Source of the DNA: Sisyra terminalis
Lineage: Eukaryota; Arthropoda; Insecta; Neuroptera; Sisyridae
Length of the DNA: 64,000 nucleotides
Direction of reading: 5' to 3'
NCBI GenBank assembly: GCA_958496175.1
Contig: OY292277.1
Coordinates: forward strand, 45,581,050-45,645,049
Below the pieces are notes generated by a model. That model ran no database searches. It was not told where the DNA came from and saw only the letters and a program-made list of their open reading frames with translations. Positions 33,186 to 44,960 of the stretch are shown here, piece after piece. Position 1 is the first letter of the stretch, and each line of letters opens with the position of its first letter. A program made the translations under genes and the position numbers.

Positions 33186-34979
33186 GCCTAATTTATATAC
33201 CAATTTGCTGGGTTCTGGAAGTTTCCATATTTTTTTAAGCACTTTGCGTAGATTCAAATTATTTCTTTCTCTTTCTCCCCCAAATTAAAATCTCAGGGAG
33301 TGTGTTCTGGAACGTATTTCGTTTTTCTTCAATTTCATTGTCAGAAGTTTCGAATATCTAAGTTCTAATTCTTTTAATATAATTATCATAAAATTATATA
33401 TAAGTCACTAATCTTATATTCAATAACCAATTAATTGTTAACAAACTTTTTAATTATTTCATCTAGGGCTTAAGTAGTAGTATTCAGGAGCTTTAAATGA
33501 TGAATTTCATATGAAAAATATGTCAATTTTTTGGAATGACAATAGTATTTACCGGTGATACAATACAATTATTGTTAATGAATAATTCTACGAAAATTAA
33601 GATAAGGAAAAGTTTAAGTGAAATATTTTTTTTTGTGGAAAAAAAAATGTTTAAAAAAGACCCTTTTTTCTCTGACTAAACCCAGGTAAACCCTTGAAAA
33701 TTTATTTATTGATTTTGAAACGAATCTATTCTAAGTTATACCTACAAGTTTACAAGTATAAAAAGCTTTCTTCCCTGATCCCTGATTCTTGAAGACCATT
33801 AACCACTTCTTCGGTCCCTAAACATGACCTCGATTTAAATAATGGATAAAATCAGCTATGGATCATTTTTTTTCTTTTTGTAGCAGAAAAGTAAGATTTT
33901 CCGCAAATGATAAAAAGGTTTATTTGAAAACTAAAATTATTAGACAGGAGTAACATTTGATTATAATCAGCTATTATTTCTTTGGGGTTATGTTAAGGGA
34001 TGTCCAAATTTCTTGTATTTTGTTTATGAATCTATTTCTTTGCTGTTATTTACCGTTAAAGTCAACATTAGAAGAAAAATTTCTTGATTTTTGTAAAATG
34101 AATTCACCCATTGACTTAATTTCTTTTATATTGTTTTTTAATGCTCGGTAGGCCTTATGGCTTAAGGAATTTTTGTCATGGACGTAATAAGAAACCATCC
34201 TTTAAAACAGTTTAAAAAAAAAATTAATTCTAGTCCTCTGAAACTTGTATTAAGTTATCATCATCAAGGATCTGAAATTTTACTATAATTAAATTTTTTT
34301 ACTAAGAAATCATGCAGTATTGAGAAGATGGGGTGAATAAATTATTTTGGTAGGAGATAATAATGAAAAATGCAATTATCTTTTACTGGTTAATAATGTT
34401 TCACTTAGATAATCGTTACATTTGAATTATCCCACGTATAAGTTCATTAAATGATTACAATTTTTCAACTACTGGGAATCATTTTTTTCCTTGCAAATAT
34501 CAAGCTTATTTAAGATTCGCAAAAACCTATTGTTAGTTCCATTTTATAAAAATAGCTCGGAAAAATAAAAGAAAACCTTAAATAATTATACCTATTCTTA
34601 CCAACCATCGAAAATAATTGATTCGAGGAAAACAACCACGGGCAAACAAATAGAATAATGTCAATTACATAATTACTTTACATAAAAGCCTCTCGAATTG
34701 TACTAAAAATATACTTTAAGGCGGCTCAAACGAGCTAAACACGAAATATATGAAGCAAAAAAAAAACCTACCCCCTATTATAAACTTGCGCTTATCTCTC
34801 GACCAGTTCCCCAATCTGGAAAAGTTGTAAATAATCTTCATTATACTCCGGCAAATAATACGGCTAGACTCGAAAAGCTCGAAATTTTCACGTCGCTACT
34901 CGACGAAATTATTATTTTATTCAATGAGTTTTCAGTTTTGCAATATTTCTTTTTTCTATTCTGATTAAATTAGCGGAAA
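33186..34979. other. AT-rich spacer
   Basis: No gene, RNA or bounded repeat seen. Confidence 0.35.
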
Positions 34980-35575
34980 AATGGAATTGGAAAGTTTGGC
35001 GAAAAAATGTTCGTGGTTTTCCGAATGGAGTTGAGAATCCCAGTCGTAGTGCGGCTCAAGTGGTGGTTCGTGGATCGATGTTGGCTGTATGGCGCGGTGC
35101 GTGGGCGACTAGCTACTCATCCTCGTATCTCTTTCTGTTGCCAAACTGCACATATTTCATTCTCTTTGTCGCACACAAAAGCTCACTTGATATAGCCATA
35201 TATAAGATTCCCACAAATATATGCATTCATATGTACACATATATCTCACTATACTATTTGAATGAATTGAATCGCCTCGTATACCTATACATGGGTGCGA
35301 GTGCAACAGAAAACGGGTGACCACGTCGAATGAATGGAGTGCGAAAACCCTCTCACTCGCACCCTTCTGAGCTTTCGATGCTATCGTGAATGAAATAAGG
35401 TGTAATGCCCTCGATACGTTTCAGCTTCTTGAATAACTCTTTGATATTCCTCACCCCCTCGCCCTGTCCTTTCATTTCGTGAATGTGACGCATTTAGTAT
35501 ATCCCATCCATCTATCGAACAACAGGTAAAAACAATAAGAAAGAAAAAAGTCGAAGAATTATTCGGTTAATCGAT
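34980..35575. other. GC-richer, TE-free segment of unknown role
   Basis: Mixed-composition sequence with CpG-containing words, short overlapping frames (35007-35195, 35060-35320) and a GGGTGCGAGTG inverted pair. No domain is recognisable. It resembles the 13.2-14.8 kb segment in composition and may be regulatory or an untranslated exon. Confidence 0.35.
35293..35364. other. Inverted pair GGGTGCGAGTG / CACTCGCACCC
   Basis: An exact 11-bp GC-rich inverted repeat separated by 50 bp, able to form a stable stem, in the GC-richer segment. Confidence 0.5.
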
Positions 35576-35860
35576 TACATAACCTAATCACGCGTTCGGC
35601 GTTCCCCAGGCGCTTTAATCTTGGTATTTTTACCCAAGTCCTCGTTCTTAAATGAACGTTTTACGGCTAAAAATAACTGTCGTGTTTCGTTTAGTTTATA
35701 AATATTTCATATATGTTATAACCGAGCTTATTGTTGTCGTGTGGAACGAGAACAGTGGAGCTTTCGATGTAGGGTGGGTGATTACGGGGATGAGAAACGG
35801 ATGAATGAGGCCTCGCTACTTCGAAGGGTAGCATAGAAATTAACCTGTCTGACGTATCAA

Positions 35861-37672
35861 GGAGGCGTGTATAAATGTAATTATTTCAATTGTTTCCGTT
35901 TGATCAATTGCAATGCGAGCTTTTGATGAGCTTTTGTAAATAATATGAACCATACTATATGGTTTATCTGTCGTTGGTTTCGCTGCTTTTTTGAATCAGT
36001 TTGTACCGTAGTTTTGAAACTTTTTCTGATGAATAAACCAAAAAAAAAAAGTAGTAAAAGTTTGATTCCAATGGGAACTTGGGTATCACAATACCAAAGT
36101 TTATACCTAGCAGACCTTTTTCTAACTGAGACCATAATTATATACATTAGTTCAACAAAACTTTTTTTTTTCTAATTCAATTTGGTTCTTGAAACCTTCT
36201 AGGATTTGCGTAGTAAGAAGTTAAAATAAGCTTTCAGGTTATTCAGGTCAAAGTTTTTTTTTCATTGGAAAATGATTTAAATTAATAATTAATCACCTTA
36301 ACTCATAAATTTAGACTTTGGAGGCGTATATAAATGTTATTATTTCAATTGTTTCCGTTTGATCAATTGCAATGCGAGCTTTCGATGAGCTTTTGTAAAT
36401 AATATAAACCATACTATTTGGTTTATCTGTTTTTGGTTTCGCTGCTTTTTTGAATCAGTTTGTAGCGTAGTTTTGAAACTTTTTCTGATGAATAAACCAA
36501 AAAAAAAGAGGTAAAAGTTTGATTCCAATGGGAACTTGGGTATCACAATACCAAAGTTTATACCTAGCCGACCTTTTTCTAACTGAGACCATAATTATAT
36601 ATATTAGTTTAACAAAACTTTTTTTTTCTAATTCAATTTGGTTCTTGAAACCTTCTAGGATTTGCGTAGTAAGAAGTTAAAATAAGCTTTCAGGTTATTC
36701 AGGTCAAAGTTTTTTTTTCATTGGAAAATGATTTAAATTAATAATTAATCACTCTTAGTTCATAAATTAAAACTTTGGAGGCGCATATAAATGTTATTAT
36801 TTCAGTTGTTTCCGTTTGATCAATTGCAATGCGAGCTTTTGATGAGCTTTTGTAAATAATATGAACTATCCTATATGGTTTATCAATTTTTGGTTTCGTT
36901 GCTTTTTTGAATCAGCTTATAGCGTAGTTTAAAACTTTTTCTGATGAATAAGGTAAAAAAAAAATAAAAAATTAAAGTTTGATTCCAAGGGGAACTTGGG
37001 TATCACAATATCAAAGTTTATACCTAGCGAAGCTTTTTTTAACTGAGACCATAATTATATATATTAGTTTAACAAAACCTTTTTCATGTAATTCAATTTG
37101 GTTGGGGAAACCTTCTACTAGGATTTGCGTAGTAAGAAGTTAAATAAGCTTTCAGGTTATTCAGGTCAAAGCTTTTTATTCATTGGAAAATGATTTAAAT
37201 TAATAATTAATCACTCTTAGTTCATAAATTAAAACTTTAGAGGCGCATATAAATGTTATTATTTCAGTTGTTTCCGTTTGATCAATTGCAATGCGAGCTT
37301 TCGATGAGCTTTTGTAAATAATATGAACCATACTATATGGTTTATCTGTTTTTGGTTTCGCTGCTTTTTTGAATCAGTTTGTAGCGTAGTTTTGAAACTT
37401 TTTCTGACGAATAAACGAAAAAAAAAGTGATTCCAAAGTTTGATTTCAATGGGAACTTGGGTATCACAATACCAAAGTTTATAACTAGCAGAGCTTTTTC
37501 TAACTGAGACCATAATTATATATATTAGTTTAACAAAACTTTTTTTAGGTAATTCAATTTGGTTGTGTAGACCTTCTACTAGGATTTGCGTAGTAAAAAG
37601 CTAAAGAAGCTTTTTTTTTCTTAGAAAATGATTAAAATAAATAATTAATCACTCTTAATTCATAAATTAAAC
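35861..37672. repeat. Tandem array, four units of about 460 bp
   Basis: Units begin at GGAGGCG-type words at about 35861, 36320, 36777 and 37239, giving periods of 459, 457 and 462 bp. Each unit contains CAATTGCAATGCGAGCTTT, TTTTTCTGATGAATAA, GGGAACTTGGGTATCACAAT and AACTGAGACCATAATTATAT. Differences are mostly substitutions and poly-A/T length changes. Minus-strand frames of 68-88 codons ending in QLIKRKQLK recur in three units but follow from the repeat and are broken in unit three, so I do not call a gene. This is a satellite-like local amplification. Confidence 0.9.
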
Positions 37673-37984
37673 TTTTTTTTATAAAAAAAATCATAAAAAT
37701 AGGTCTTTTTTAAGCCTCACAACTGCATATAATTACATAAAGCATTCATCATCTGGGGATTGTAACCTTTTAATTTCTACTCAAATTATTTTTTTCTCAA
37801 CTGTATCCCAAAGAGGGTTCATAAGTAGGATATGTCTTAAAACATTAATTGATAAGATACTTAATAGAAACGCATAGTGGGGGCTAAATAGGCTCTAAAA
37901 TAAAAATACCATATGCTAAGTAAACTAATTTTTAGTATAGCTGGAAAACCTTAGGGCAAAGCCTTGGTGCTAAAAGATTTTGAA

Positions 37985-39065
37985 GAGCTAATGGAGTTGA
38001 AATTGAAACCATCAAAATTTGGGTATAAGCTTGAATCAGGAACGTCGAAATTTGAGAACTGTTTCAAATCGTTTCGTAATAATTCCTGTAGGTATTGTTC
38101 ACTAGAATGCAATTTGTACGTAAATTTTGACATATGCCAGAAATGAAGAAGCGACGGTTATTTTCAAATATGTATTATCAAATTTATGTATAACAGAACA
38201 TAAAAATTAAACAGTTCAATAATGCGACAATAAATGAACCGTTGATTTTGAAATTGAAGTAAGTCCATTTCAAGAAAAATCTCTATAGTGTTATCATTTT
38301 TAACCATAGAAACATAAGTTACTAAGGAGGAGGGAATAATTGGCGTTTTTGTTAACAACTAAAATGAAATCAGTAATTTGTCAAAACTTAGCAGTTAAAT
38401 AATTTAATTAACATACTTTGTTCTAGTTCCAAGAAGAAGAATCACCATATAGATCGTCCTTGAAATGGACTTACACCACTTTCAAAATAAACGAGTCAAA
38501 TACTACCTAAGTAAATTTTTCATTTTACAAATGTTTTAGAGTTTCCTTTCATTATTAATAATATATCACAGTTTTTCACAAAAGTTTTTCCCATAAAAAA
38601 ATAAATTTTATTTAGAAAATTTGGTTCATGTCCATTGTAGCACTCCCACAATCTGGCAACGTTGCATTTTCGACTTTGTTTTTAATTTAATTCGCGATGA
38701 AATCAGTCCATAATAAAAATTTACCCACAAAAGAGAGAATTATACCATATTAGAATTGAATTAACAAAAATATCGCGAATTAAAATAAAAACAAAATCGA
38801 AAATGCAATGTTGGTAGATTGTGGGTGTGCTAAAATAAACTTTAGCCGAAAATTTAATTTTACATATTACAATATACATACATATTTGAAAATAACCGTC
38901 GCTTCTTAATATCTGGCATATGTCAAAGTTTTCGTACAAATTGCATACGAGTGAACAATACGTACAGGAATAATACCGAAACCATTCGAAATAGTTCTCT
39001 TCAGTTCTGAAAATTTCGACGTTCCTGACCTTTTACCAAAATTTCTATAGACTCCATTTTCTTAT
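37985..39065. mobile_element. Foldback element H with nested inverted repeats
   Basis: Arms of about 185 bp (37985-38172 and 38878-39063) are complementary, sharing CAGGAACGTCGAAATTT, TATTGTTCACT and GAAGCGACGGTTATTTTC. Inside, two further inverted pairs occur: TTGAAATGGACTTAC-type words (38255-38280 against 38458-38478), and a 60-bp pair around TCGAAAATGCAATGTTG (38640-38700 against 38762-38830). There is no transposase frame; short frames in the arms are mirror images of each other. Confidence 0.6.
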
Positions 39066-40644
39066 AATCTTATATTGCAAACAGTAGAGTACAGTGAAGA
39101 CTTATATTTTTTTTTTTTTGGAATCTCATTGATATAGTTAAATCTCAATGCTACTAAATTCCATTGAAACTAGCGTTTGATGGTTACGGCTTATGATAGA
39201 AAAATAAACGCAATAGTTATAAGAAAAGACTAAAAGAGGAGTCAGATTTGGAGCTTAAACCTAATATTAGCCCTGGATTCGGAGTTTACAGTTACAGTTC
39301 AAGTTTACAGCCATTTTTGTAACCACAAATATGGAACTTGGTTTCTTAGTTTGTTATATTTGTTTACTTAAAAAGTTTCATGTATATCTTTCCATTAATT
39401 TTCGCATAATTTTATTTCCTCAACTAACAGTGATAGAAATACAGTGATGTTGTTTTGTATAAAATTGTTCATAAACAAGTGCAATTTATTATTTTTATTT
39501 TCTTAATAGTAGTTGTGAATGAATTGAATATAAAAGCAGCTTAAAAGCTTAAATTATTATTGCTCTTGTGAATTTTCTTTTATTTATGTTTTCTTCTTTA
39601 TTTATGTTTTTAATTTGAGTCTAATTGTTCGTATTAATGCAATTGCTGGAGGCGACCACATGAATAATTTCCCCAATTTCCAGGTTGGGGCGTATTGCGA
39701 AATAGCGACATAAAAGAAAGGCATTTTATAAATGAGCTTTGTTATACGGGGAATGTGACTTAATAAAATTTTCGACATTATTTTTATTTCTTCGCACCAT
39801 TTATTAAAGAAAGTTCACGCAATTTGTGGATGTTGTTTTTTTTTCATCTGCACTGCAGGTGTTTTATCCCTCGAGGGCTCGACCAAACCACGAAATGATA
39901 GGGAAGAATTGAAAAATATTTCTGACAAATTCTTTTTCCTTTTTTTTTTATTTTGAATTTTAAAACTTTTAAAAATTAATACTTTTATCTTGGAATTTTT
40001 CGCTTATTTGAAAGCTTTTCCCACAAAAAAATAGGCGGAAAAGTTAAATTCAAAGAACATTTTTGAAATTTTGTTGTAAGGATGAGTGTAATGATTGTAA
40101 TGAGAAAGTTAATTTAAATATTTAAGGAGAATTTTGAGTTGGTGAAATTTTAATTCATTCGTCGTTTCGCTTCTGGATATGATCGGTGGAATTATTTATT
40201 TGAAAACAAAGTTGCGAGTTTGTTATGTGTCTTATGATCGCATGATGTGAGCAATGTAGACATAGAAAAGTTTTGGTGAAAAGTTTCACAAAAGTTGCAA
40301 AGTTAAATGAAAGGAGACACATTACGGTATTGTGTTGCATGTGTACGGGTAGGTTTGGGATATGGGGCCAAACTCAATGTTATCACACCCTTAATTTAAT
40401 CCCAAGTACGTAGGAGTGCAATAGAAAGAAATTGAAGAATAAAAGTTTGCCATGTTGAACAACCATCGCATATTAACGTGATGTTGACGATGAAAGTGGT
40501 GTTAGTCCGTTTTAGTAAAAAAATAACATAGGCCTGCGATGGTAAAGTTGTCTTAAATATAGTAACATATTTCTTAGGTAATTTTTGCCCTGATAATGAA
40601 AAAAGTTCATCACGTAAATTTTTAGTTGCAAATCACAATTGAAA
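39066..40644. other. Spacer, AT-rich
   Basis: No recognisable gene. A short sequence with TTTGGAGCTTAAACC and GGAGTTTACAGTTACAG near 39250-39310 looks repetitive but was not matched. Confidence 0.3.
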
Positions 40645-40965
40645 AATAGTTTTTTTCGGCTAAAATCGGGGGCCCAAATCGAACTACTTTTTCTGTATCG
40701 AAAATGATAGTACTCTACCGTTTTCTACAGGAACTCTCACTATTAGCGCTGGTGTCGCTTTATCTTCCGTTGGTAAAAGAATTATTTAATTTAATTATAT
40801 CTGTTATCACGCTTTCACTTTTAAACTTTACATAGGTTCATTTCTCCTATCAACGGAAGATAAAACGACACAAGCGCTAGGAGTGAGAGGTCCGGTACTA
40901 TCATTTTCGATACAGAAAAAGTAGTTCAATTTGGGCCCCCGATTTTGGCCGAAAAAACTTTTAGA
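40645..40965. mobile_element. Foldback element with GC-rich ends
   Basis: Arms of about 120 bp (40645-40775 and 40850-40965). The left starts TTTTTTCGGCTAAAATCGGG and the right is its complement, including GGGGGCCCAAAT and CTGTATCGAAAATGATAGTA. The central 75 bp is AT-rich. No coding and no clear target duplication. Confidence 0.65.
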
Positions 40966-41024
40966 TATTACCCTTATTAATAACTATGTAGAAAATAATA
41001 TCAGAGTTTAATTAGTTTTGATGT

Positions 41025-43140
41025 GACCAAGGATCTTGCCGATTAAACATTTGGAAACTACACTCTGTTCGAAAGAAAGGATCTTATCTTGTTTTTATTG
41101 TTTTTCATCTATGATAGTCATACACTTAAACTCACACTCTAAACCCTTATAGTAAGGGATTAATGGAGGTGACAACCCTTAACGTAAATATTTGTTTTCT
41201 CATTATCTATTGAAGATATCTTAATGAAATTGAAACTATACATATCTAATAATAAATTAAATATTATATATTTTTTTGAGAATTTTTGCAGTATCAAAAA
41301 CAGTAAAAAACGAGAAGTTTAGTTTTTGGGGGTAGTTTTTTATATCAACCCCTAAAATGACATTAACCAAAAAATATATTTTATATCTAAATTAGTTATC
41401 TATCATATGTTAAAGTTACAAAATCGTCGAATTGGTGGAACATAGTTTAAAAAAATAAAAATCAATTCAATATACGTACATGCATATCAATTTTTACTAA
41501 ATCTTTTATTAACACCTGTGTACCTTTTCTATATCTATTATCATAAATACATTCTTAAAAATTTTAACTGTCGAAAAAATATGTATACCTACAAATAAAC
41601 TATGAACTATCATTACAAATAATATGCGATTTAATGACATTTGACAACACGAATTTTATTTGAAGATACAAATGCATTACGAATTGTAACTCAAGTATGT
41701 TGGGCTATTTAAGCTTTACATCACTATTGGTATAAAATACCATTTATTACATAATGTTCTCGACTACTAACTTCTACCTATGGTACAATCATTAGGCAAA
41801 ATAGCTGAATTTTTAAATAACACTTTTGGTGGAAGATTGAACTCTTATGTCAAACTTTCCGATACTATTATTGTCTTTGTAAAGGAGCATGAAAATCAGC
41901 AGAATACAATGTAAGAATTGTTTATAAATGGGAACTTGAATCAGCTTAGACAACTTTTTACGAAATTATCTTCAACTAGTATTATAGTTTTTCCAGAACT
42001 GAGGTAATCGCATCAAATATGGAAGTATATATTTCAGGGGTTTGTATAGTTTTGATTTATAATGAGTACGTGATAAGTATTAAATAACAGTCGCTATATA
42101 AGCGCAATAGTCTACTGTTTTGCTTATATTTACCCAATCACAAACATATCTTCGAATTTCTTCATAGGTGTTCGAATTTAGTAAAGCAATTATATGTTTT
42201 GCTAGTAAATAATATTTTAAGGTACTGACCTTAAAATATTATTTACTAGCACTTATCAGTTATTAAAAGAAGACTGTTATCTTGCTAAAATATTAATTAA
42301 CAACGAATTAACCCTTGAATTTTTAAGATATCGCGAAAATATTATAAAAGTAAAGGTACAATAAAGGCATATTAAGACAAAACATTGAATTCCTTTACTA
42401 AATTCAAACACCTATGAAGAAATTTAAAGATATGCATGTGGTTGGATAAATAGGGACAGAACAGTAGACTATTGCGCTTATATAGCGACTGTTATTTAAT
42501 ACTTATCACGTACTCATTATAAATCAAAACTATACAAACCCCTGAAATATATACTTCCATATTTGATGCGATTGATATCATTACTAATGTTGAAGAAAAC
42601 AGTAACGATGGTTAAAGGTACAATAAAATAAAGCTATCCGTAATTATTTCTATATTATGTATAGATAATTGAACTAACTATAATACATTCTTTAATATGA
42701 CTTCATACTTTAATTTTTATTTTTTTAAACCATATTCCACCAATTTGACCATTTTGTGACTTTAATATAGGATAGCTAACTAATTAATATATAAAATATA
42801 TTTTTTTGATTGGTGTCATTTTGGGGGTTGATATAAAAAACTACCTCCCAAAAAATATACTTCTCTTTTTACAGATTTAGATATTGCAAAAATTCCCAAA
42901 AAAATATTATTACAATTAGTTTATTAATAGTCATGCAAAGTTCCAATTTCATGAACATATCTTCAATAGACACTGAGAAAAAAATATTTACGTTAAGGGT
43001 TGTCACCCCCATTATTGCCTTACTATAAGGTTTAGGGGTGTGAGATAAAGTGTATGGCTACCTTAGATGGAAAACAATGAAATGAAGGTAGGATCCCTTC
43101 ATTAGATACGAGTGCAGTTTTCGAATGCTAAATCGACTAG
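41025..43140 (+). mobile_element. Long-TIR DNA transposon family D, copy 2 (both ends)
   Basis: About 450-bp terminal inverted repeats: 41025-41480 and 42650-43140. Both contain GGTGACAACCCTTAACGTAA, CACTT..CTCACAC and a Gx-rich GTTTTTGGGGGTAGTTTTTT-type word. The interior holds the same DDE/SWIM remnant as copy 1, here more degraded (stop after GAAAATCAGCAGAATACAATG). A second inverted pair (42007-42200 against 42370-42575) duplicates the SWIM-encoding tail in antisense. Terminal duplications were not identified. Confidence 0.7.
41650..42530 (+). pseudogene. DDE/SWIM transposase remnant, more decayed copy
   Basis: Parallel to 16960-17625: the EDTNALRIVTQVCWAI block at about 41658-41710, the GKIAEFLNNTFGGRLNS block from 41777, the LLFTSTYQLLKEDCYLA-like block at about 42237-42290 and RTVDYCAYIATVI at about 42460-42510. 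Stops and frameshifts interrupt it, and an inverted duplicate of the tail splits the middle. The SWIM histidine is replaced by Tyr here too. Confidence 0.5.
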
Positions 43141-43144
43141 ATTC

Positions 43145-44340
43145 TTTGTCGTATTACTTAACATATTTATTCCAAGAAATTTAGAAACCATTTTTTTTTT
43201 AAAATTGCGTTATTTTCTACTTATTCCTAATATATTTTCTCATTTTGTGAGAAAACCTTACGTGATAGAAGAAAATGGATTTCATATTTCAAATAAGCGT
43301 AAAAAATACATTTAGACCACCTACTAAAGTCAAAACAGTTTTTAGAACGTATTTTTTGCAGGCATGTGTCATCATTCATGAGTAACGTGACCCGAATGTC
43401 TCGTTTTCGGGTTTTGTGTCCCGCTGTCCCCGAAAAACCTAAAAATGTCCCGCTTTGAGAAAAAGTGACCTGTGATAGGTACTAATTCATCACAACCAAA
43501 ATCATTATGCTGGTATACTGTGTACTGTTTATATATACATATACCTATAGTGTAAAACCCATAGACCATAAACCTATAGTACATGGATAAAAATCCTACA
43601 AAAATAACAATCTACAAATTTTAGCTAGTAATCGCTACCACAACTGCGGGAATCGGCAATAAATATACCACACATATTATTATCTTAATTGTCCCGTATA
43701 ATTTTTTTTTTTTATAATAAGGAAGCACTGAGTTTTACTAAATTTCTAGTGTTGTCATTTTAACCAAAATTATAATATGGTTTTCCAGTTTTCGTATTAA
43801 AATTTTCAGGTGCCTCATTTTGAAGCAAAAAAATTGTGGTCACGTTATTCATGATACTAGTGGATCTTGTAAGAAAAAAAAATACAACTTACTATACTTA
43901 AATATGCAATTTTTCAATGCATTGGACTTTAGTGTTCGTGTATTCAAAATCGAGAATCAAAAATAACTATATTTTAATTTAATTTAAGCCAAAAGTAGTT
44001 CCAGTTTAGGAATTTTAATTTAATGCAAAAACCTATCTCATTTAAGTACAGATTACCTGTTGAATTTAATTATTAATTTTCTTTAGAATAAGGAAGAAAA
44101 TAATTTATTTGAAATCATTCCATACGTACAAGAACAAATTGCTTAATCTATGCAGATTATTGTTTAATAGTTGAACGTAAAGTTAAGCAGTGCACAAATG
44201 TGGTTTATAATGTTACATAAACCACTTTCACATCCAACCAATTCCATTAATGTATAGTAAGTTTGTCAACAATGTTTTTGTTCCATTCACTCATGTATTG
44301 TTGCTTCATATACAACATACAGCACCTTTGTACCCATGTA
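43145..44340. other. AT-rich spacer, possible transposon scrap
   Basis: At 43385-43465 words such as GTGTCCCGCTGTCCCCG and ATGTCCCGCTTT recur, a style seen in ends of some DNA transposons. No boundary or pair was found. The rest is unassigned. Confidence 0.3.
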
Positions 44341-44960
44341 TGTGTAATTCACGTATATTCAATAGTTGGAAATTGAATTTTGCCTGTAAAAGCCCTTATA
44401 TGAGCGGATAGAATGAGATGAAGAGATAAAGCAAGATTAAGCTTGGATGGTTGAGTCGCATTTTCTTCGTTCATCGCCTCCATACCAAGGTTCCCACTCC
44501 CAGTTTTGCCAACATTTTCCTGCGGCTTTGCCACCACATTACACACATACTCGTGCACTGACGAAACAACAAAACGGAAACGCGAAATTATGTTCGGGTC
44601 GAACCTTTGACATTTCATCTAAATCCCCAATTAGTCTGAAGTTGCTCGCAAGCTATTTTCTTCGTTATCGAAACAAAACGATCCAATTGGATGTGTTGAC
44701 GATTGACTTGACGGTTTTTTTTTCCGCGTATTAAAATTGTTCAGTGCTTCTTCGTGGAAATGCAAAGAGCTTTTATACATTGTTTATATTGTCATAATTA
44801 TATTTGCATAAACTTTTCTGTTATTCTTCCTGTGTTTTATCCACAGGGTGTGACATTTTCCTCCTTCGTCAACCAGATCTTATGTGTGTTTAAAAGCGCC
44901 ACGGGCATTATTCACACTTTACGGTTATTTCGCCCACGCACCAAGCACAATTGCTGATCT
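44341..44960. other. GC-richer patch with overlapping frames
   Basis: Frames of 89 codons (minus, 44349-44618), 95 codons (plus, 44447-44734) and 67 codons (plus, 44754-44957) overlap in mixed-composition sequence. None has a recognised domain, and strand choice is not supported, so I do not call a gene. Confidence 0.3.

Noticed and set aside
36000..37420. CTGATGA words in each 460-bp unit as possible hammerheads
   Set aside because: No stem II and GAA core follow at the right distance, and position four carries CTGACGA.
35879..37513. Recurring minus-strand frames ending QLIKRKQLK in the 460-bp array
   Set aside because: They come from the repeat itself; one of four units is broken, starts differ and no domain is visible.
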